Shown here one piece after another: positions 16,266-25,687 of a DNA stretch of 64,000 bases (within the stretch, counting starts at the first letter, position 1; each line of letters opens with the position of its first letter). The notes beneath the pieces were generated by a model. The model searched no databases. It was not told where the DNA came from and worked only from the letters and a program-made list of their open reading frames with translations. Source of the DNA: UBA1351 sp963677625 (GTDB lineage: Bacteria > Bacillota > Clostridia > Lachnospirales > Vallitaleaceae); assembly GCA_963677625.2 (NCBI GenBank), contig CAXXSW010000009.1:62001-126000 (forward strand), given 5' to 3'. The translations under genes and the position numbers were made by a program.

Positions 16266-17240
16266 CTATTGAGTCCTCATTTCTTTTTTTTTTACATCTT
16301 CATCTAGTTTAGCTTGGTACTTGTCCATGGTTTCCAAAAGTTCACTAGCTCTAAGTTCATCTTCCAGAATTTCAATCTCATCAGGATCAGTCGTCATTTT
16401 ATATATTACCTTATAATATAGTGAGTTTCGGATAGTTTCTCCTTTTAGAACACTATCAATCCAATGAAAATAAGATCGCATACCTGCTACCCCTTTTATT
16501 ACATTTGCCTTTGCCGTTTTGTCTAAAATTTGGATGGTTTCAGCAAGCATATATAGGAGTTCACTATCTTTACAGGAGACTTTACCAGATACCCTGCTAA
16601 CCATGACTTGGGTTGACGGTAAATCCATTTTTTCAGCATGCTGAACTCGATCACGCAATGCTTCATTTAATGGTCTAGTTCCATTATAACCTCGATTAGT
16701 CGTTATAACTGCTATGAAATCCTTATGGCGCTTAACAACACGATTAGGAAGGTTAATGGTTCCATCAGGCTCAAGGGCTGAATTCAAGGCCATAAGGACT
16801 CCTGCATCCCTAATCACCGTTGGTTCTTGTATCTCTAACAAATAACCATTTTCAAAGGCCCTAACGATTTCTGAAGGATAATAATCATAGGAAACACTAT
16901 CAAAATCCTCTTTTTCATTATCAGTTTCTGATACTACCGGCAAAATCGAGCCTAATACATCTGATTTATCCATATCTGCAAAACAAGTAATCTTTGTATA
17001 GGGAAGTCCAAGATTATAAGATAGGGCCTTAGCCAGTTGGGTTTTGCCAGATCCTGCATCACCTTCCAAAAGTATGTTACTTACCTTTAGCTCTGGGGAC
17101 ATCCAGTTGTCATAAATCTCCTGACAAATTCTGCGCTCTTGGTCACTTTCTTTATGCGATTCTGGTTTTTTCCAAATCATTTTTCTTTCTTCTTCACTGA
17201 ATTTCCGGTTAGGATTCAATCTAAAATGTGTCTTCTTCAT
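16266..17240 (-). CDS. MoxR/CbbQ-type AAA+ ATPase
   Basis: 324 residues. Walker A is GDAGSGKT (residues 60-67), the Walker B-like strand reads GYLLEIQEPTVI, sensor 1 is FIAVITTNRGYNG, and an arginine-finger region follows in LNEALRDRVQHAEKMDLPS. The overall pattern matches dynein-related/MoxR chaperone ATPases (CobS, CbbQ, NorQ relatives). It should act with the VWA protein encoded next. Its start overlaps the upstream unknown gene by 4 bp (ATGA). The 3' end encodes DEDVKKKEMRTQ over a run of ten A, which is a likely slippage site. Confidence 0.86.
   Translation of the reverse strand: MKKTHFRLNPNRKFSEEERKMIWKKPESHKESDQERRICQEIYDNWMSPELKVSNILLEGDAGSGKTQLAKALSYNLGLPYTKITCFADMDKSDVLGSILPVVSETDNEKEDFDSVSYDYYPSEIVRAFENGYLLEIQEPTVIRDAGVLMALNSALEPDGTINLPNRVVKRHKDFIAVITTNRGYNGTRPLNEALRDRVQHAEKMDLPSTQVMVSRVSGKVSCKDSELLYMLAETIQILDKTAKANVIKGVAGMRSYFHWIDSVLKGETIRNSLYYKVIYKMTTDPDEIEILEDELRASELLETMDKYQAKLDEDVKKKEMRTQ
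16284..16293 (-). other. A10 homopolymer, candidate frameshift or transcript-slippage site
   Basis: Ten T on the plus strand, so ten A in the mRNA, near the end of the ATPase gene. Reading frames: ATPase codons begin at coordinates equal to 2 modulo 3 and VWA codons at 0 modulo 3, so a -1 shift (or one extra A in the transcript) joins them. After the run the VWA frame is open through to the ATG at 16221 with no stop. Runs of nine or more A are known slippage sites in bacteria (for example Thermus dnaX). Confidence 0.5.
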
Positions 17241-17734
17241 TGTTCCATTCCTTCCAATATTCCATACAAAACTCTTAGCCTTTGTCCTAAAAGTTCATCC
17301 ATCTTGCTTATGTTGTTTACTAGTTTTGCTAACTCTGTTTCTAATTGGGGATTGTCCTCATCTATCTTTACTGTCATTGCATCACCTTGGAGACCTATTC
17401 TATCAATGATTCCATTGCCTGGTTCATAGTACTTAGGATAACGGTAGGCCTCCCTTAAATAGGCTAAACTCCTTACAGCAAATATGGTCATATCAAGGAG
17501 CTGATATAGGGGTAAGTGCCCCTCTATATATGCCTTCTCGCTTTCAGTATTGTTCTTTTCACTATCTTTATAGTCTGTGCCCTCTTCAAAAAGACCTACC
17601 TCAATGCCTTCATCAGTACAGCCAAAAGTCATTCCCTTCCTATTCTTCATATAATTGTTGTAGCCATCTATCCTGTTGTAATTATCGCTAATAATAGCCG
17701 AATTCATTTCTTTATAGCTTTCAATCTTTATCAT
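17237..17734 (-). CDS. Uncharacterised protein, first gene of the MoxR-VWA unit
   Basis: I do not recognise the family. From ATG 17734 the product is 165 residues (MIKIESYKEMNSAIISDNYN); a GTG 30 bp upstream would add ten residues but lacks a ribosome site, while GAGG lies 11 nt before 17734. It is soluble with no signal peptide. Recognisable blocks are MTFGCTDEGIEVGLFEEGTD, YIEGHLPLYQLLDMTIFAVR and a helical C terminus ELAKLVNNISKMDELLGQRL. It overlaps the ATPase gene by 4 bp, so it is translationally coupled and is probably a dedicated partner or client adaptor of the ATPase-VWA pair. That role is inferred from position only. Confidence 0.75.
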   Translation of the reverse strand: MIKIESYKEMNSAIISDNYNRIDGYNNYMKNRKGMTFGCTDEGIEVGLFEEGTDYKDSEKNNTESEKAYIEGHLPLYQLLDMTIFAVRSLAYLREAYRYPKYYEPGNGIIDRIGLQGDAMTVKIDEDNPQLETELAKLVNNISKMDELLGQRLRVLYGILEGMEQ

Positions 17735-17868
17735 TTCAATCTTTTCCTCTTCGAACTTTTTCACCTGATTTTCTTAGTTACCTGCAACCTGCATTCATAA
17801 GTATATTGGCTAAACAGGTCTAGCACAATCTACGCTCCGTTTACTTTAATCAATAAGTATAGAAAAAA

Positions 17869-17893
17869 GAGTCCTAATATAATGCTAGGACTC
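17869..17893 (-). terminator. Intrinsic terminator of the alpha-glucoside operon
   Basis: GAGTCCTA (17869-17876) and TAGGACTC (17886-17893) form an 8-bp stem; on the minus strand it is followed by TTTTTTCT. It lies about 80 bp after the stop codon of the last GH31 gene. Confidence 0.88.
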
Positions 17894-17971
17894 CTTTAAC
17901 TAAATGTTTATACTTACATTTTCAATTATAGACGAATATACTCAAAATTTTTATCAGAATAACCCAATCGG

Positions 17972-20041
17972 CTATTCATAAATAGGCAGATCAACACTGG
18001 CCCTAACAAACAAGGGAATAGTATCTAACGGTGCATGAACATAGACCGTCTGTCCACCTTCAAATACCTCACCAGTCTTTGGATTTTTCCAGCTTTCTTG
18101 GGCAGGAAGATAGACATCACGACCCTTTACTCCGGCTTCAGTAATAGGCGCTACTAAGATATCAGGTCCAAACATATACTCAGTTTCTTGTTTCCAACAG
18201 ACTGGGTCTTCAGGGAATTCATAGAATAACGTTCTCATGATCGGTGTTCCTTTTTCATGCGCTTCCTTCATACACCCTGAGATATAAGGACGTAAACGCT
18301 CTCTCATAAAAATATAGTCCTTCATAATCTCATAATTTTCCTGACCATAGGTGTAGATTTCATTTGGACTTCCTGTAAACATTTGTGAAACCCCATCAAC
18401 AACTTCTTGTTCAGGCTGAATATAAGGTGCTCTTTCGCCGTGAAGCCTAAACACCGGTGAAAACACACCAAATCCAAACCATCTTAAGAGTAGCTCATGA
18501 AAATCTGGATCATTAACATCTCCACCAAGAAAACCTCCAATATCTGTTGTCCACCAAGGAATTCCTGCCATACCCATTGACAGACCAATTTGCACCTGCT
18601 CTCTTAATGCTCTAAAGGTTGAAGATATATCACCTGACCATATCAAAGCACCATATCGTTGACTTCCTGCCCACCCACAGCGAACTAAGTTAAGGACATT
18701 TTCCTGACCTTCTGCAGTCATACCATCATAATAACCTTTTGCATAGAGGGCTGGATATATATTAGTACAAGATAGAGCTGGACCAAGATGATATCTATGC
18801 AAATCAAAATCATAAGGCCCATATTCCGGTTCTGCTTCATCCAACCAAAAAATCCTAACACCTAAGTCATAGTAATTCTTTTTACAAGCATTCCAGACAA
18901 ACTTTCTAGCATCTGGATGAGTAGCATCAAAAAAGACCGCTTCACCCATCCAGTTCATGTTGATGTTCATTCCCCGATCCGTTGTTACCAAGTAACCTGA
19001 ATCATTCATTTCATCAAAGTTTTCTGACTTAGAGTCAATCGTTGGCCAAACTGAAGCCATAAGTTCAATACCCATACGACCAAGCTCTTCAACCATGGCT
19101 TTTGGATCCGGGAAATCCCTTGGTTCAAACTTAAAGTCACCTTGCCTGGTCCAGTGGAAAAAGTCTACAACAATAACATCTAGTGGTATGCCTCTCTTAT
19201 AGTACTCTCTAGCAACTTCCAAAATCTCGTCCTGGCTACGGTAACGAAGTTTACACTGCCAAAAACCCATACCATAATCCGGCATCATAGGTGGTTTTCC
19301 AGCTACATTTGCATAGTTTTCCAGAATATCTGATGGTTTATCACCAGCAGTTATATAGTAATCAATTTTCTTAGTAGATTCCGCAGTCCATTCAGTCACA
19401 TTTGTAGCAAAGGTCGCCTTGCCAATGGCTGGATTATTCCAAAGAAAACCATAACCTCTACTGGATATCATAAATGGTATAGATGCTTGACAGTTTCTAT
19501 GAGCTAACTCAAGGACTGATCCCTTTTTATTGAGTAACTTATCTTGATACTGACCCATACCATAGATTTTCTCATCATCATAAGCTTCAAATCTCTGAAC
19601 TAACTTATAATCGTTAGTCCCCATGATAGGCTTTAAGTCTCTGGCTTCAATACGAAGAGGAACACAGTAACGATCTAACCTTTTTTTGTTTCGATAATAT
19701 TCTTCTAATAAGATTTCACCTTTGTCATTGACAAAAGAAATCCATCCTTCTGGATTTATCTTTGCTGTAATATGTCCGTTAGTAATAGAAGCTTTCTGAC
19801 TAATCACGGAGACCTCTGCTTGCTCTTCTTCAGGTATCCATGGTTCTACTAAGGTTACATCTTCAATTAGAATTGTTGCTTGTTTTTCTTCTGGCTTTAG
19901 GTCAAGGGCCCAATCCATCTTATCCATTTCTGCCTGTCTTGATGCCCTGACACGTAAGCCATCTTTTCCCCATGGCTCAATCCACAGTGTCTCACGGCCC
20001 TGTCTCATTATCAGTCTGTTGCCTATACTTGTAAGTTTCAT
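17972..20041 (-). CDS. GH31 alpha-glucosidase/alpha-xylosidase
   Basis: 689 residues, typical for the family and with no signal peptide, so cytosolic. The N-terminal beta-sandwich includes KIYGMGQYQDKLLNKKGSVL and FMISSRGYGFLWNN. The catalytic barrel has PDYGMGFWQCKLRYRSQDEI, the nucleophile Asp401 in IFWLDEAEPEYG, and the likely acid/base Asp in LIWSGDISSTF; WWTTDIGGFLGG follows. This retaining enzyme would release glucose or xylose from the non-reducing end of imported oligosaccharides. The motif style resembles alpha-xylosidases, but the substrate cannot be fixed from sequence alone. It is the last gene of the locus and is followed by a terminator. Confidence 0.92.
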   Translation of the reverse strand: MKLTSIGNRLIMRQGRETLWIEPWGKDGLRVRASRQAEMDKMDWALDLKPEEKQATILIEDVTLVEPWIPEEEQAEVSVISQKASITNGHITAKINPEGWISFVNDKGEILLEEYYRNKKRLDRYCVPLRIEARDLKPIMGTNDYKLVQRFEAYDDEKIYGMGQYQDKLLNKKGSVLELAHRNCQASIPFMISSRGYGFLWNNPAIGKATFATNVTEWTAESTKKIDYYITAGDKPSDILENYANVAGKPPMMPDYGMGFWQCKLRYRSQDEILEVAREYYKRGIPLDVIVVDFFHWTRQGDFKFEPRDFPDPKAMVEELGRMGIELMASVWPTIDSKSENFDEMNDSGYLVTTDRGMNINMNWMGEAVFFDATHPDARKFVWNACKKNYYDLGVRIFWLDEAEPEYGPYDFDLHRYHLGPALSCTNIYPALYAKGYYDGMTAEGQENVLNLVRCGWAGSQRYGALIWSGDISSTFRALREQVQIGLSMGMAGIPWWTTDIGGFLGGDVNDPDFHELLLRWFGFGVFSPVFRLHGERAPYIQPEQEVVDGVSQMFTGSPNEIYTYGQENYEIMKDYIFMRERLRPYISGCMKEAHEKGTPIMRTLFYEFPEDPVCWKQETEYMFGPDILVAPITEAGVKGRDVYLPAQESWKNPKTGEVFEGGQTVYVHAPLDTIPLFVRASVDLPIYE

Positions 20042-20165
20042 AAAAACCTCCTTATAACACCTTCTTTCTTTTACTATATATGAATATTTAAGCCATTGAT
20101 ACAGGAAAATCGGTCTATACGATAACCATTAGTGTATATAAGAACAATACTCTTTAAGCTTTCAA

Positions 20166-22082
20166 CTAATAAACTTGTGAATAGTTTATTTTTATATTCT
20201 GCTTACCTTCAATTTTCACTTGACTAGCCTTCCATTCAAGGATAAAGTCATTATTCTCATCCATGTAGTGATAACTTCCATTTGGACCAAAAAGTTTAAA
20301 TTCTAATTCCACACATTCTAAATCATTACCAATTTGTCTCGGAATAACTTCTTCTTTTTTCATAACAAGGGCAGAACCTGACGGAATATATACAAAAATA
20401 TCATCCCTTGAAACACCATTATATTCTATCACTCCACTAACCTTCTCATGTGTCAAAATATGATAGAACTGGCCTTGAGGCAGACCTATTTTCCGCTCCT
20501 TGCACCCCTCTTTCAATACAGGTGCTACTATAAGATTTCCAAAAACATAGATGTCTTCCTGAAAATCACCTTGATAATCAACATTTATATGCTTCATCAA
20601 AGTAGATTTTTCATGAATAGCTTTCACATACTCACAATAAATATAAGGCAAAAGGTTCATACGTAAACGGTACAAGCTGGTAATGGATTCCAAGTTACTC
20701 TCATCACCCCCTGCCATATTCCATGGCGTCCGCTCATTGTTAAACACTCTTGTAGGATCAGTGACTGAAAACTGACCGCCAACAGGCTCAGAATGAATCT
20801 GCATAATTGGCGTAAACACACCTAACTGGCTAGCACGAATATAGAGTTCCAACGAAGGTAATTCACCTGAAAATCCTCCGATGTCAAATCCCCAGTTGAT
20901 TTGTCCACAGATACTTGCATGGATGCCTGCATTATACACAGAAACGAGTTCAGCAAAGGTGGATTTCTGATCTCCTGCCCATAGAAGTGTGTGGGATTGC
21001 TGTCCGATATAACCAGCTCTACTAAAAGCCACCTGATCTTTCCCAAGGAAATCTCCATATGCCTTCACATATTCCAGACTATAGTTGTTCTTAAGTTCCC
21101 TATCCGTTTCACCAATATAATTCTCGGCATAATCGTAAATAAACTCTCCACCATCAGTTTTAAAACCGTCGACACCAATATCCAAAAGATATTGTCGGTT
21201 TCCAAACCACCAATCAAGAGTAGCCTGCTTGGTAAAATCGGGAATCATAGATCCTCCAAACCAGTTACCATAAGGTATTCTATAAGGACCTTGGGCACCC
21301 TTGATGACCATTTCTTCCTCTTCAACCATCCGACACTCTCTGTCATGACGATGATTAAACGGTTCATCTTCCGGTACTGCCTTGACCACCGGACACTGCC
21401 ATAAAATCAACCTTATCCCGTCTTGATGAAGCTCATCAATCATCCCTTTAGGATCGTGCCACGGACTATTAGAAAAATCAAAATCTTCATAGTTTAGCCT
21501 ATCTTTTTTAGGGTATTTTGCACCCTTAAAAATATAAAAGGTCGCCTCATCGGACCATTGTTCCAGAACCATGGCTGTAACCGGTATCTGGTATTTCTTT
21601 AATTTGGTTCTGACATCATTAACCATTTCCTGCTTGTTCCAACGATGGGCTGAAATCCATGGGCCAAAGACCCATTTTGGCGCTTGTAACTGACTGCCTG
21701 TAAGGCCAATGAAGTCTTTTATCATCTCCTTAAAATCACCCTTAACAATAATAAGAACACCTTGAGCTGAACCTTTATGAAGGACGATTGTTTCCCCAAA
21801 ATTGAAAGTGATGACCTCTTTTGTGTCCACAAAAAAGCCATATCCTGTGTCTATAAGAAAAAAAGGCAAAGGAAAGTAAGTTTTACTTCCTTGATTACAG
21901 AAGACCTCTTCCACCCTATTAATGACCTGATGACCTTTATGATTTGCACTACTATATCTTTCACCAAGACCTACTACTTTATCATAGTCAACCTCAATCC
22001 TAATATCCTGACCCAGGTTTATCAGCACATGATCTATCTGATATTGCCCCTCTTTCCCTAAGTTAATTTCCTTTAGAATCAT
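20166..22082 (-). CDS. GH31 family alpha-glycosidase, second copy
   Basis: The start at 22082 (MILKEINLGK) has AAGGTG 6 nt upstream; a longer frame to 22145 has none. The product of 638 residues has no signal peptide. Family landmarks are VVGLGERYSSANHKG, PLPFFLIDTGYGFFVDT, WVFGPWISAHRWNKQ, nucleophile Asp310 in VDGFKTDGGEF, the acid/base region LWAGDQKSTFAE, and WGFDIGGFSG. The KTDGGE nucleophile motif differs from the WLDEAEPE motif of the neighbouring GH31 enzyme, so the pair probably acts on different linkages or positions. The first 20 bp overlap the end of the GH15-like gene, showing tight coupling. Confidence 0.9.
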   Translation of the reverse strand: MILKEINLGKEGQYQIDHVLINLGQDIRIEVDYDKVVGLGERYSSANHKGHQVINRVEEVFCNQGSKTYFPLPFFLIDTGYGFFVDTKEVITFNFGETIVLHKGSAQGVLIIVKGDFKEMIKDFIGLTGSQLQAPKWVFGPWISAHRWNKQEMVNDVRTKLKKYQIPVTAMVLEQWSDEATFYIFKGAKYPKKDRLNYEDFDFSNSPWHDPKGMIDELHQDGIRLILWQCPVVKAVPEDEPFNHRHDRECRMVEEEEMVIKGAQGPYRIPYGNWFGGSMIPDFTKQATLDWWFGNRQYLLDIGVDGFKTDGGEFIYDYAENYIGETDRELKNNYSLEYVKAYGDFLGKDQVAFSRAGYIGQQSHTLLWAGDQKSTFAELVSVYNAGIHASICGQINWGFDIGGFSGELPSLELYIRASQLGVFTPIMQIHSEPVGGQFSVTDPTRVFNNERTPWNMAGGDESNLESITSLYRLRMNLLPYIYCEYVKAIHEKSTLMKHINVDYQGDFQEDIYVFGNLIVAPVLKEGCKERKIGLPQGQFYHILTHEKVSGVIEYNGVSRDDIFVYIPSGSALVMKKEEVIPRQIGNDLECVELEFKLFGPNGSYHYMDENNDFILEWKASQVKIEGKQNIKINYSQVY

Positions 22083-23934
22083 ATCTTTCACCTTCTCTAA
22101 TAGCTTTAATAAGGTGTGCCTGTTTGGCACATAAATACTCTGCATTGGCCCACATTAAAGGATTAATAAAAGAAGCACTTTCATTTCTGGCATCAACAGC
22201 TTCAGGTAATAGGCCATAATCATTTTTATGATTTTCAATCCATTCTATAATCTGCTCATATAGGTCCGTCATACCAAATATATATGCATTCTGAGCAGCA
22301 TAACATGTGTTGAATAACCATGGGCCATCATGGTATTGTTGCTCACTATAACCGTAGCCATAGCCATAATAAGTAGAAATCTTAGTTAAGGTCACAAAAT
22401 TCTGCTTATACATATCATCTACGGGGTATCCTAGTCCAGCTCCAAACAATTGAGGCGTATCATATCGCTTAATGATTTGATCATGGTAGTCCACATATCC
22501 ATAAGCATAATATCCATCATCTAAAAATGTAGCTTTGATACCTTGATTCAAGACTGTCAGCTTATCATTAATGATGGACCTATCTGTTTGTGATCCCCCC
22601 ACGACTTCCATCAGGTCCCCCAAACGTTTTAGGCCTGCAGCTATAAAAATATTAGTTGATGTAATAAAGGCGGGACCGTAGACCCCTTCATTAACACCAC
22701 CTTCTGGACCATATAAGCCCTTCTTGGTCTGAATCTTATCAAGAATCCTGACTTCCTTCATCAAGTCATCTAGATCAATGATAAGTTGACCAGTCAATTG
22801 ATAATAATCAGCAACTATACTAAGGAGATAACCAATAACATCGATTTGAGAAAACACATTATTATTAGCACCTTCATCTGGAATCAGTCTAGAATTATAA
22901 CGTTGAAATAATTCATGATTCTCCTTACGTTGAAGATTCATAATCACTTCAATGACCTGCCTGCATTCATCAAAAAAACCACAAAACATAAAGGCTTTGG
23001 CCCCATGTATGGCATCCCTGACATAAAAGGCAATATCACTGCTGGCAAAATAATGGCCTGTCAGATCTGCTGGAATAAAGCCTTGCATATTCACTGCTTT
23101 TAAGGCAATAAGGTTAGCCTTCATCTTATCATCGATCTCATGTGATGTTGATGTCAGCCACTCGTCCCAGTATTCCCGAGCCCTTGACCTCATCCTTATA
23201 GGATCAGAGTTAATCGTATCCAGCATTTGTCTTTGTTCTTTATGTTGAGTAAAATCCAACATCCAGGTCAATTGATAACTGGCTTCTGGCTCCAATGTAA
23301 CTTGCTTTGTCGCAGATAAGGCTACAGAACCAAAATACTGCCTTGGCTCTCCTTCCCACAGATTGTCATTGAAAAGCAGGTCCTGTATACCATGATACAT
23401 GAAGCCACTTGGTGATTCCAAGGATACCCTGTAGGTCAAATCTTGGTCGAAGCAAGTCAGATCCATAGAATAATCCTTTAATACTGTTCTGACTCGACCA
23501 TCTTGAAGACTTAAGTCCATTTTACCCGACGTGGTAACCAAAAAAGCCGACAGGTCAATATCCCTAGTCTTACGACTCCTATTTATCACTTCACAGGAAA
23601 AGACCAATTGATAATCCCCAGAGCAATATACCCTATCTATCTTTTCAAAGTATTCATACTTAAATTCATCAACAAATACAAAACCATCCTGACAGTATGT
23701 CCTATGACTTCTCTCTTTAACAGGATGCCCTGCCCTTGCTTTTATTCGATCTCCATAATAACAAATATGATCTGCTTTTAGAACACTGTTGGCCGAATAT
23801 ATAAGGTCATGTTCGTAATTATCAACAAATAGGTGCTGTAAACCTATAGATTTTTGATCATGAATGGTTTCATTCAATCCGTAAAGACCACTAATCTTAC
23901 CACTTCCGATATAAGTTAAACCAGGATATCCCAT
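22063..23934 (-). CDS. GH15-like (glucoamylase-related) protein
   Basis: 623 residues without a signal peptide. The N-terminal third is a beta-sandwich like that of prokaryotic glucoamylases (GLYGLNETIHDQKSIGLQHL, then YFEKIDRVYCSGDYQLVFSC). The C-terminal two thirds look like an alpha/alpha toroid: FYVRDAIHGAKAFMFCGFFD, QRYNSRLIPDEGANNN, QIDVIGYLLSIVADYYQLTG, GPWLFNTCYAAQNAYIFG, and the final PLMWANAEYLCA, equivalent to the P-L-x-W-S-x-A-E motif of GH15. It probably hydrolyses or phosphorolyses alpha-glucans in the cytosol. The start overlaps the upstream permease stop by one base (TAATG). The exact activity is not fixed. Confidence 0.78.
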   Translation of the reverse strand: MGYPGLTYIGSGKISGLYGLNETIHDQKSIGLQHLFVDNYEHDLIYSANSVLKADHICYYGDRIKARAGHPVKERSHRTYCQDGFVFVDEFKYEYFEKIDRVYCSGDYQLVFSCEVINRSRKTRDIDLSAFLVTTSGKMDLSLQDGRVRTVLKDYSMDLTCFDQDLTYRVSLESPSGFMYHGIQDLLFNDNLWEGEPRQYFGSVALSATKQVTLEPEASYQLTWMLDFTQHKEQRQMLDTINSDPIRMRSRAREYWDEWLTSTSHEIDDKMKANLIALKAVNMQGFIPADLTGHYFASSDIAFYVRDAIHGAKAFMFCGFFDECRQVIEVIMNLQRKENHELFQRYNSRLIPDEGANNNVFSQIDVIGYLLSIVADYYQLTGQLIIDLDDLMKEVRILDKIQTKKGLYGPEGGVNEGVYGPAFITSTNIFIAAGLKRLGDLMEVVGGSQTDRSIINDKLTVLNQGIKATFLDDGYYAYGYVDYHDQIIKRYDTPQLFGAGLGYPVDDMYKQNFVTLTKISTYYGYGYGYSEQQYHDGPWLFNTCYAAQNAYIFGMTDLYEQIIEWIENHKNDYGLLPEAVDARNESASFINPLMWANAEYLCAKQAHLIKAIREGERYDSKGN

Positions 23935-24758
23935 TACTTGATCCCACCTTCCTGTATACCACGAATAAAGTATTTTTGTGCAAATATATAAACCAGTAAT
24001 ATTGGAATCAATGAAATGACAGCTCCTGCCATTAGGGTATTATATTCTGTGGCATATTGAGAATTCATCTTACTTAATATAACTGGCAGAGTCATTTTAT
24101 TGGGGTCAGTCAATATGATTAATGGCCAGAAATAGTCATTCCAGTAATTCATGAAATTTATGACAAATAGGGTAGTCAACTGAATGGATGACATTGGTAT
24201 AATAATCTTAAAGAAGACCTTGAGAAATCCGGCACCATCAAGTACAGCGGCCTCTATATATGCATTAGGAATATTTTTCATATGCTGTCTCAAAAGAAAG
24301 ATAGCAAACACATTAAAAACCGACGGTGCAATAACACCAATATATGAGTTAGTTAATTGAAGCTTGGTTAAAATAATAAATATTGGTATACCGGTAACCT
24401 GAATGGGTATCATCATACTGGCAAGAAAGAGGGTAAAAAGGACTTTCTTAAACTTAAATTCAAACTTTGCAAAAATAAATCCTGCCATACTGGCTGACAA
24501 CAAGGTCAGAAGAGTTGAAAGCACTGAAATAAAAACACTGTTACTCAAGGATCTAATAAATGGAAGCTTAGTAAAAATTTTTATATAGGCATCAAAGGAA
24601 ACCTCCTTTGGTATCCATTCAATAGGAATAGACATAAGGGCACCACTGTTTTTAAGTGATGTTGATAGCATCCAGAAAAAAGGAACCAAGCTGACCAAGG
24701 TATATAGCAAGAGAATCAAAATGACCGTATGACTTTTTATGCTTATTCTTTTATTCAT
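23934..24758 (-). CDS. Carbohydrate ABC transporter permease, MalG type
   Basis: 274 residues with six hydrophobic segments, a standard MalG-family (CUT1) permease. The N terminus has FFWMLSTSLKNSGALMSIP, and the EAA loop reads YIEAAVLDGAGFLKVFFKIIIPMS (here split across the normal EAA---G---------I-LP signature). It pairs with the MalF-type permease whose 3' end it overlaps by 8 bp. The ATPase for this system is not in the locus. A shared MsmX/UgpC-type ATPase, such as the one encoded at 44839-45918, could serve it; that link is an inference. Confidence 0.93.
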   Translation of the reverse strand: MNKRISIKSHTVILILLLYTLVSLVPFFWMLSTSLKNSGALMSIPIEWIPKEVSFDAYIKIFTKLPFIRSLSNSVFISVLSTLLTLLSASMAGFIFAKFEFKFKKVLFTLFLASMMIPIQVTGIPIFIILTKLQLTNSYIGVIAPSVFNVFAIFLLRQHMKNIPNAYIEAAVLDGAGFLKVFFKIIIPMSSIQLTTLFVINFMNYWNDYFWPLIILTDPNKMTLPVILSKMNSQYATEYNTLMAGAVISLIPILLVYIFAQKYFIRGIQEGGIK

Positions 24759-25632
24759 AATACACCCACTTTTTCTGTAGCTTCATCTGAATCAAGGTAA
24801 TAAATAGGATTGTAACAAACAAGATAACTGCCAAGGCAGATGCATAGCCCATTTGGTAATACCTAAAACCATAATTATAAATTCTTTCAACCATGACCTG
24901 AGTTGAACCTAAAGGGCCTCCTTGAGTCATTACCATAACTTGTGGGAACAATTGAAAAGAGTTTACAATAGATGTGACAAGAACAAAGAAAAGAGTCGGC
25001 GTTACCATTGGCAAGGTTATATATCGAAATACTTGAAAGGTGTTGGCTCCATCAACCCGTGAAGCTTCCTTCATGGACTTATCAATTCCTCGAAGACCAC
25101 CAAAAAGGATTAAGGAGAAAAAACCAAGGTCTTTCCAAACACTGACTAAGGCTATGGATACCATTGACCATTTTGGATTGGTCAACCAACCAGGTCCGGT
25201 AATTCCAAAGACATCAAGTATATTATTGACTAAACCATATTGGGTAGAAAGAGCGGTTCTCCAAATCATTGCACCAGCTACCCAGGAAGTTAAAACAGGT
25301 ATAAAGAGTAGTACTCTAAACAAGCTAATTCCTTTTGTGTCTGTATCAAAAAGTAGAGCAATGAACATAGATGATACAATCATCAAAGGGATATAGATTA
25401 CAATATACTTCAAAGTATTTCCCATAATGAGATAAAATTCCTTTGTTGAAAAGATATTAATATAATTCTTAAATCCAATGACTTCCGGCGCACCACTAAT
25501 AACATCCCAAGATGTAAGGCTAAGATATACTGTGGAGATCATAGGGATAAGTGAGAAAATCAGATAACCACTTACACTTAGGGCTAGGAACAAAATTATC
25601 CATTTTGTATTCCTTTTTGAAAATAAGTCCAT
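24751..25632 (-). CDS. Carbohydrate ABC transporter permease, MalF type
   Basis: 293 residues with six hydrophobic segments. The N terminus shows LIFSLIPMISTVYLSLTSWD, with LFRVLLFIPVLTSWVAGAMI in the middle and the EAA loop MKEASRVDGANTFQVFRYIT followed by LPMVTP. These are typical of CUT1 oligosaccharide permeases. It follows the binding-protein gene by 55 bp on the same strand and forms the channel with the MalG-type partner. The substrate is probably an alpha-linked gluco- or xylo-oligosaccharide, judged from the enzymes in the operon. Confidence 0.93.
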   Translation of the reverse strand: MDLFSKRNTKWIILFLALSVSGYLIFSLIPMISTVYLSLTSWDVISGAPEVIGFKNYINIFSTKEFYLIMGNTLKYIVIYIPLMIVSSMFIALLFDTDTKGISLFRVLLFIPVLTSWVAGAMIWRTALSTQYGLVNNILDVFGITGPGWLTNPKWSMVSIALVSVWKDLGFFSLILFGGLRGIDKSMKEASRVDGANTFQVFRYITLPMVTPTLFFVLVTSIVNSFQLFPQVMVMTQGGPLGSTQVMVERIYNYGFRYYQMGYASALAVILFVTILFITLIQMKLQKKWVYYE

Positions 25633-25687
25633 ATAAGCCTCCTAAGAAGTAGGCTCTTCAAAATGAAGAGCCTTATATTACTATTCA

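Noticed and set aside
20991..21404. 137-codon plus-strand frame
   Set aside because: Antisense to the GH31 gene; no ribosome site and no recognisable domain.
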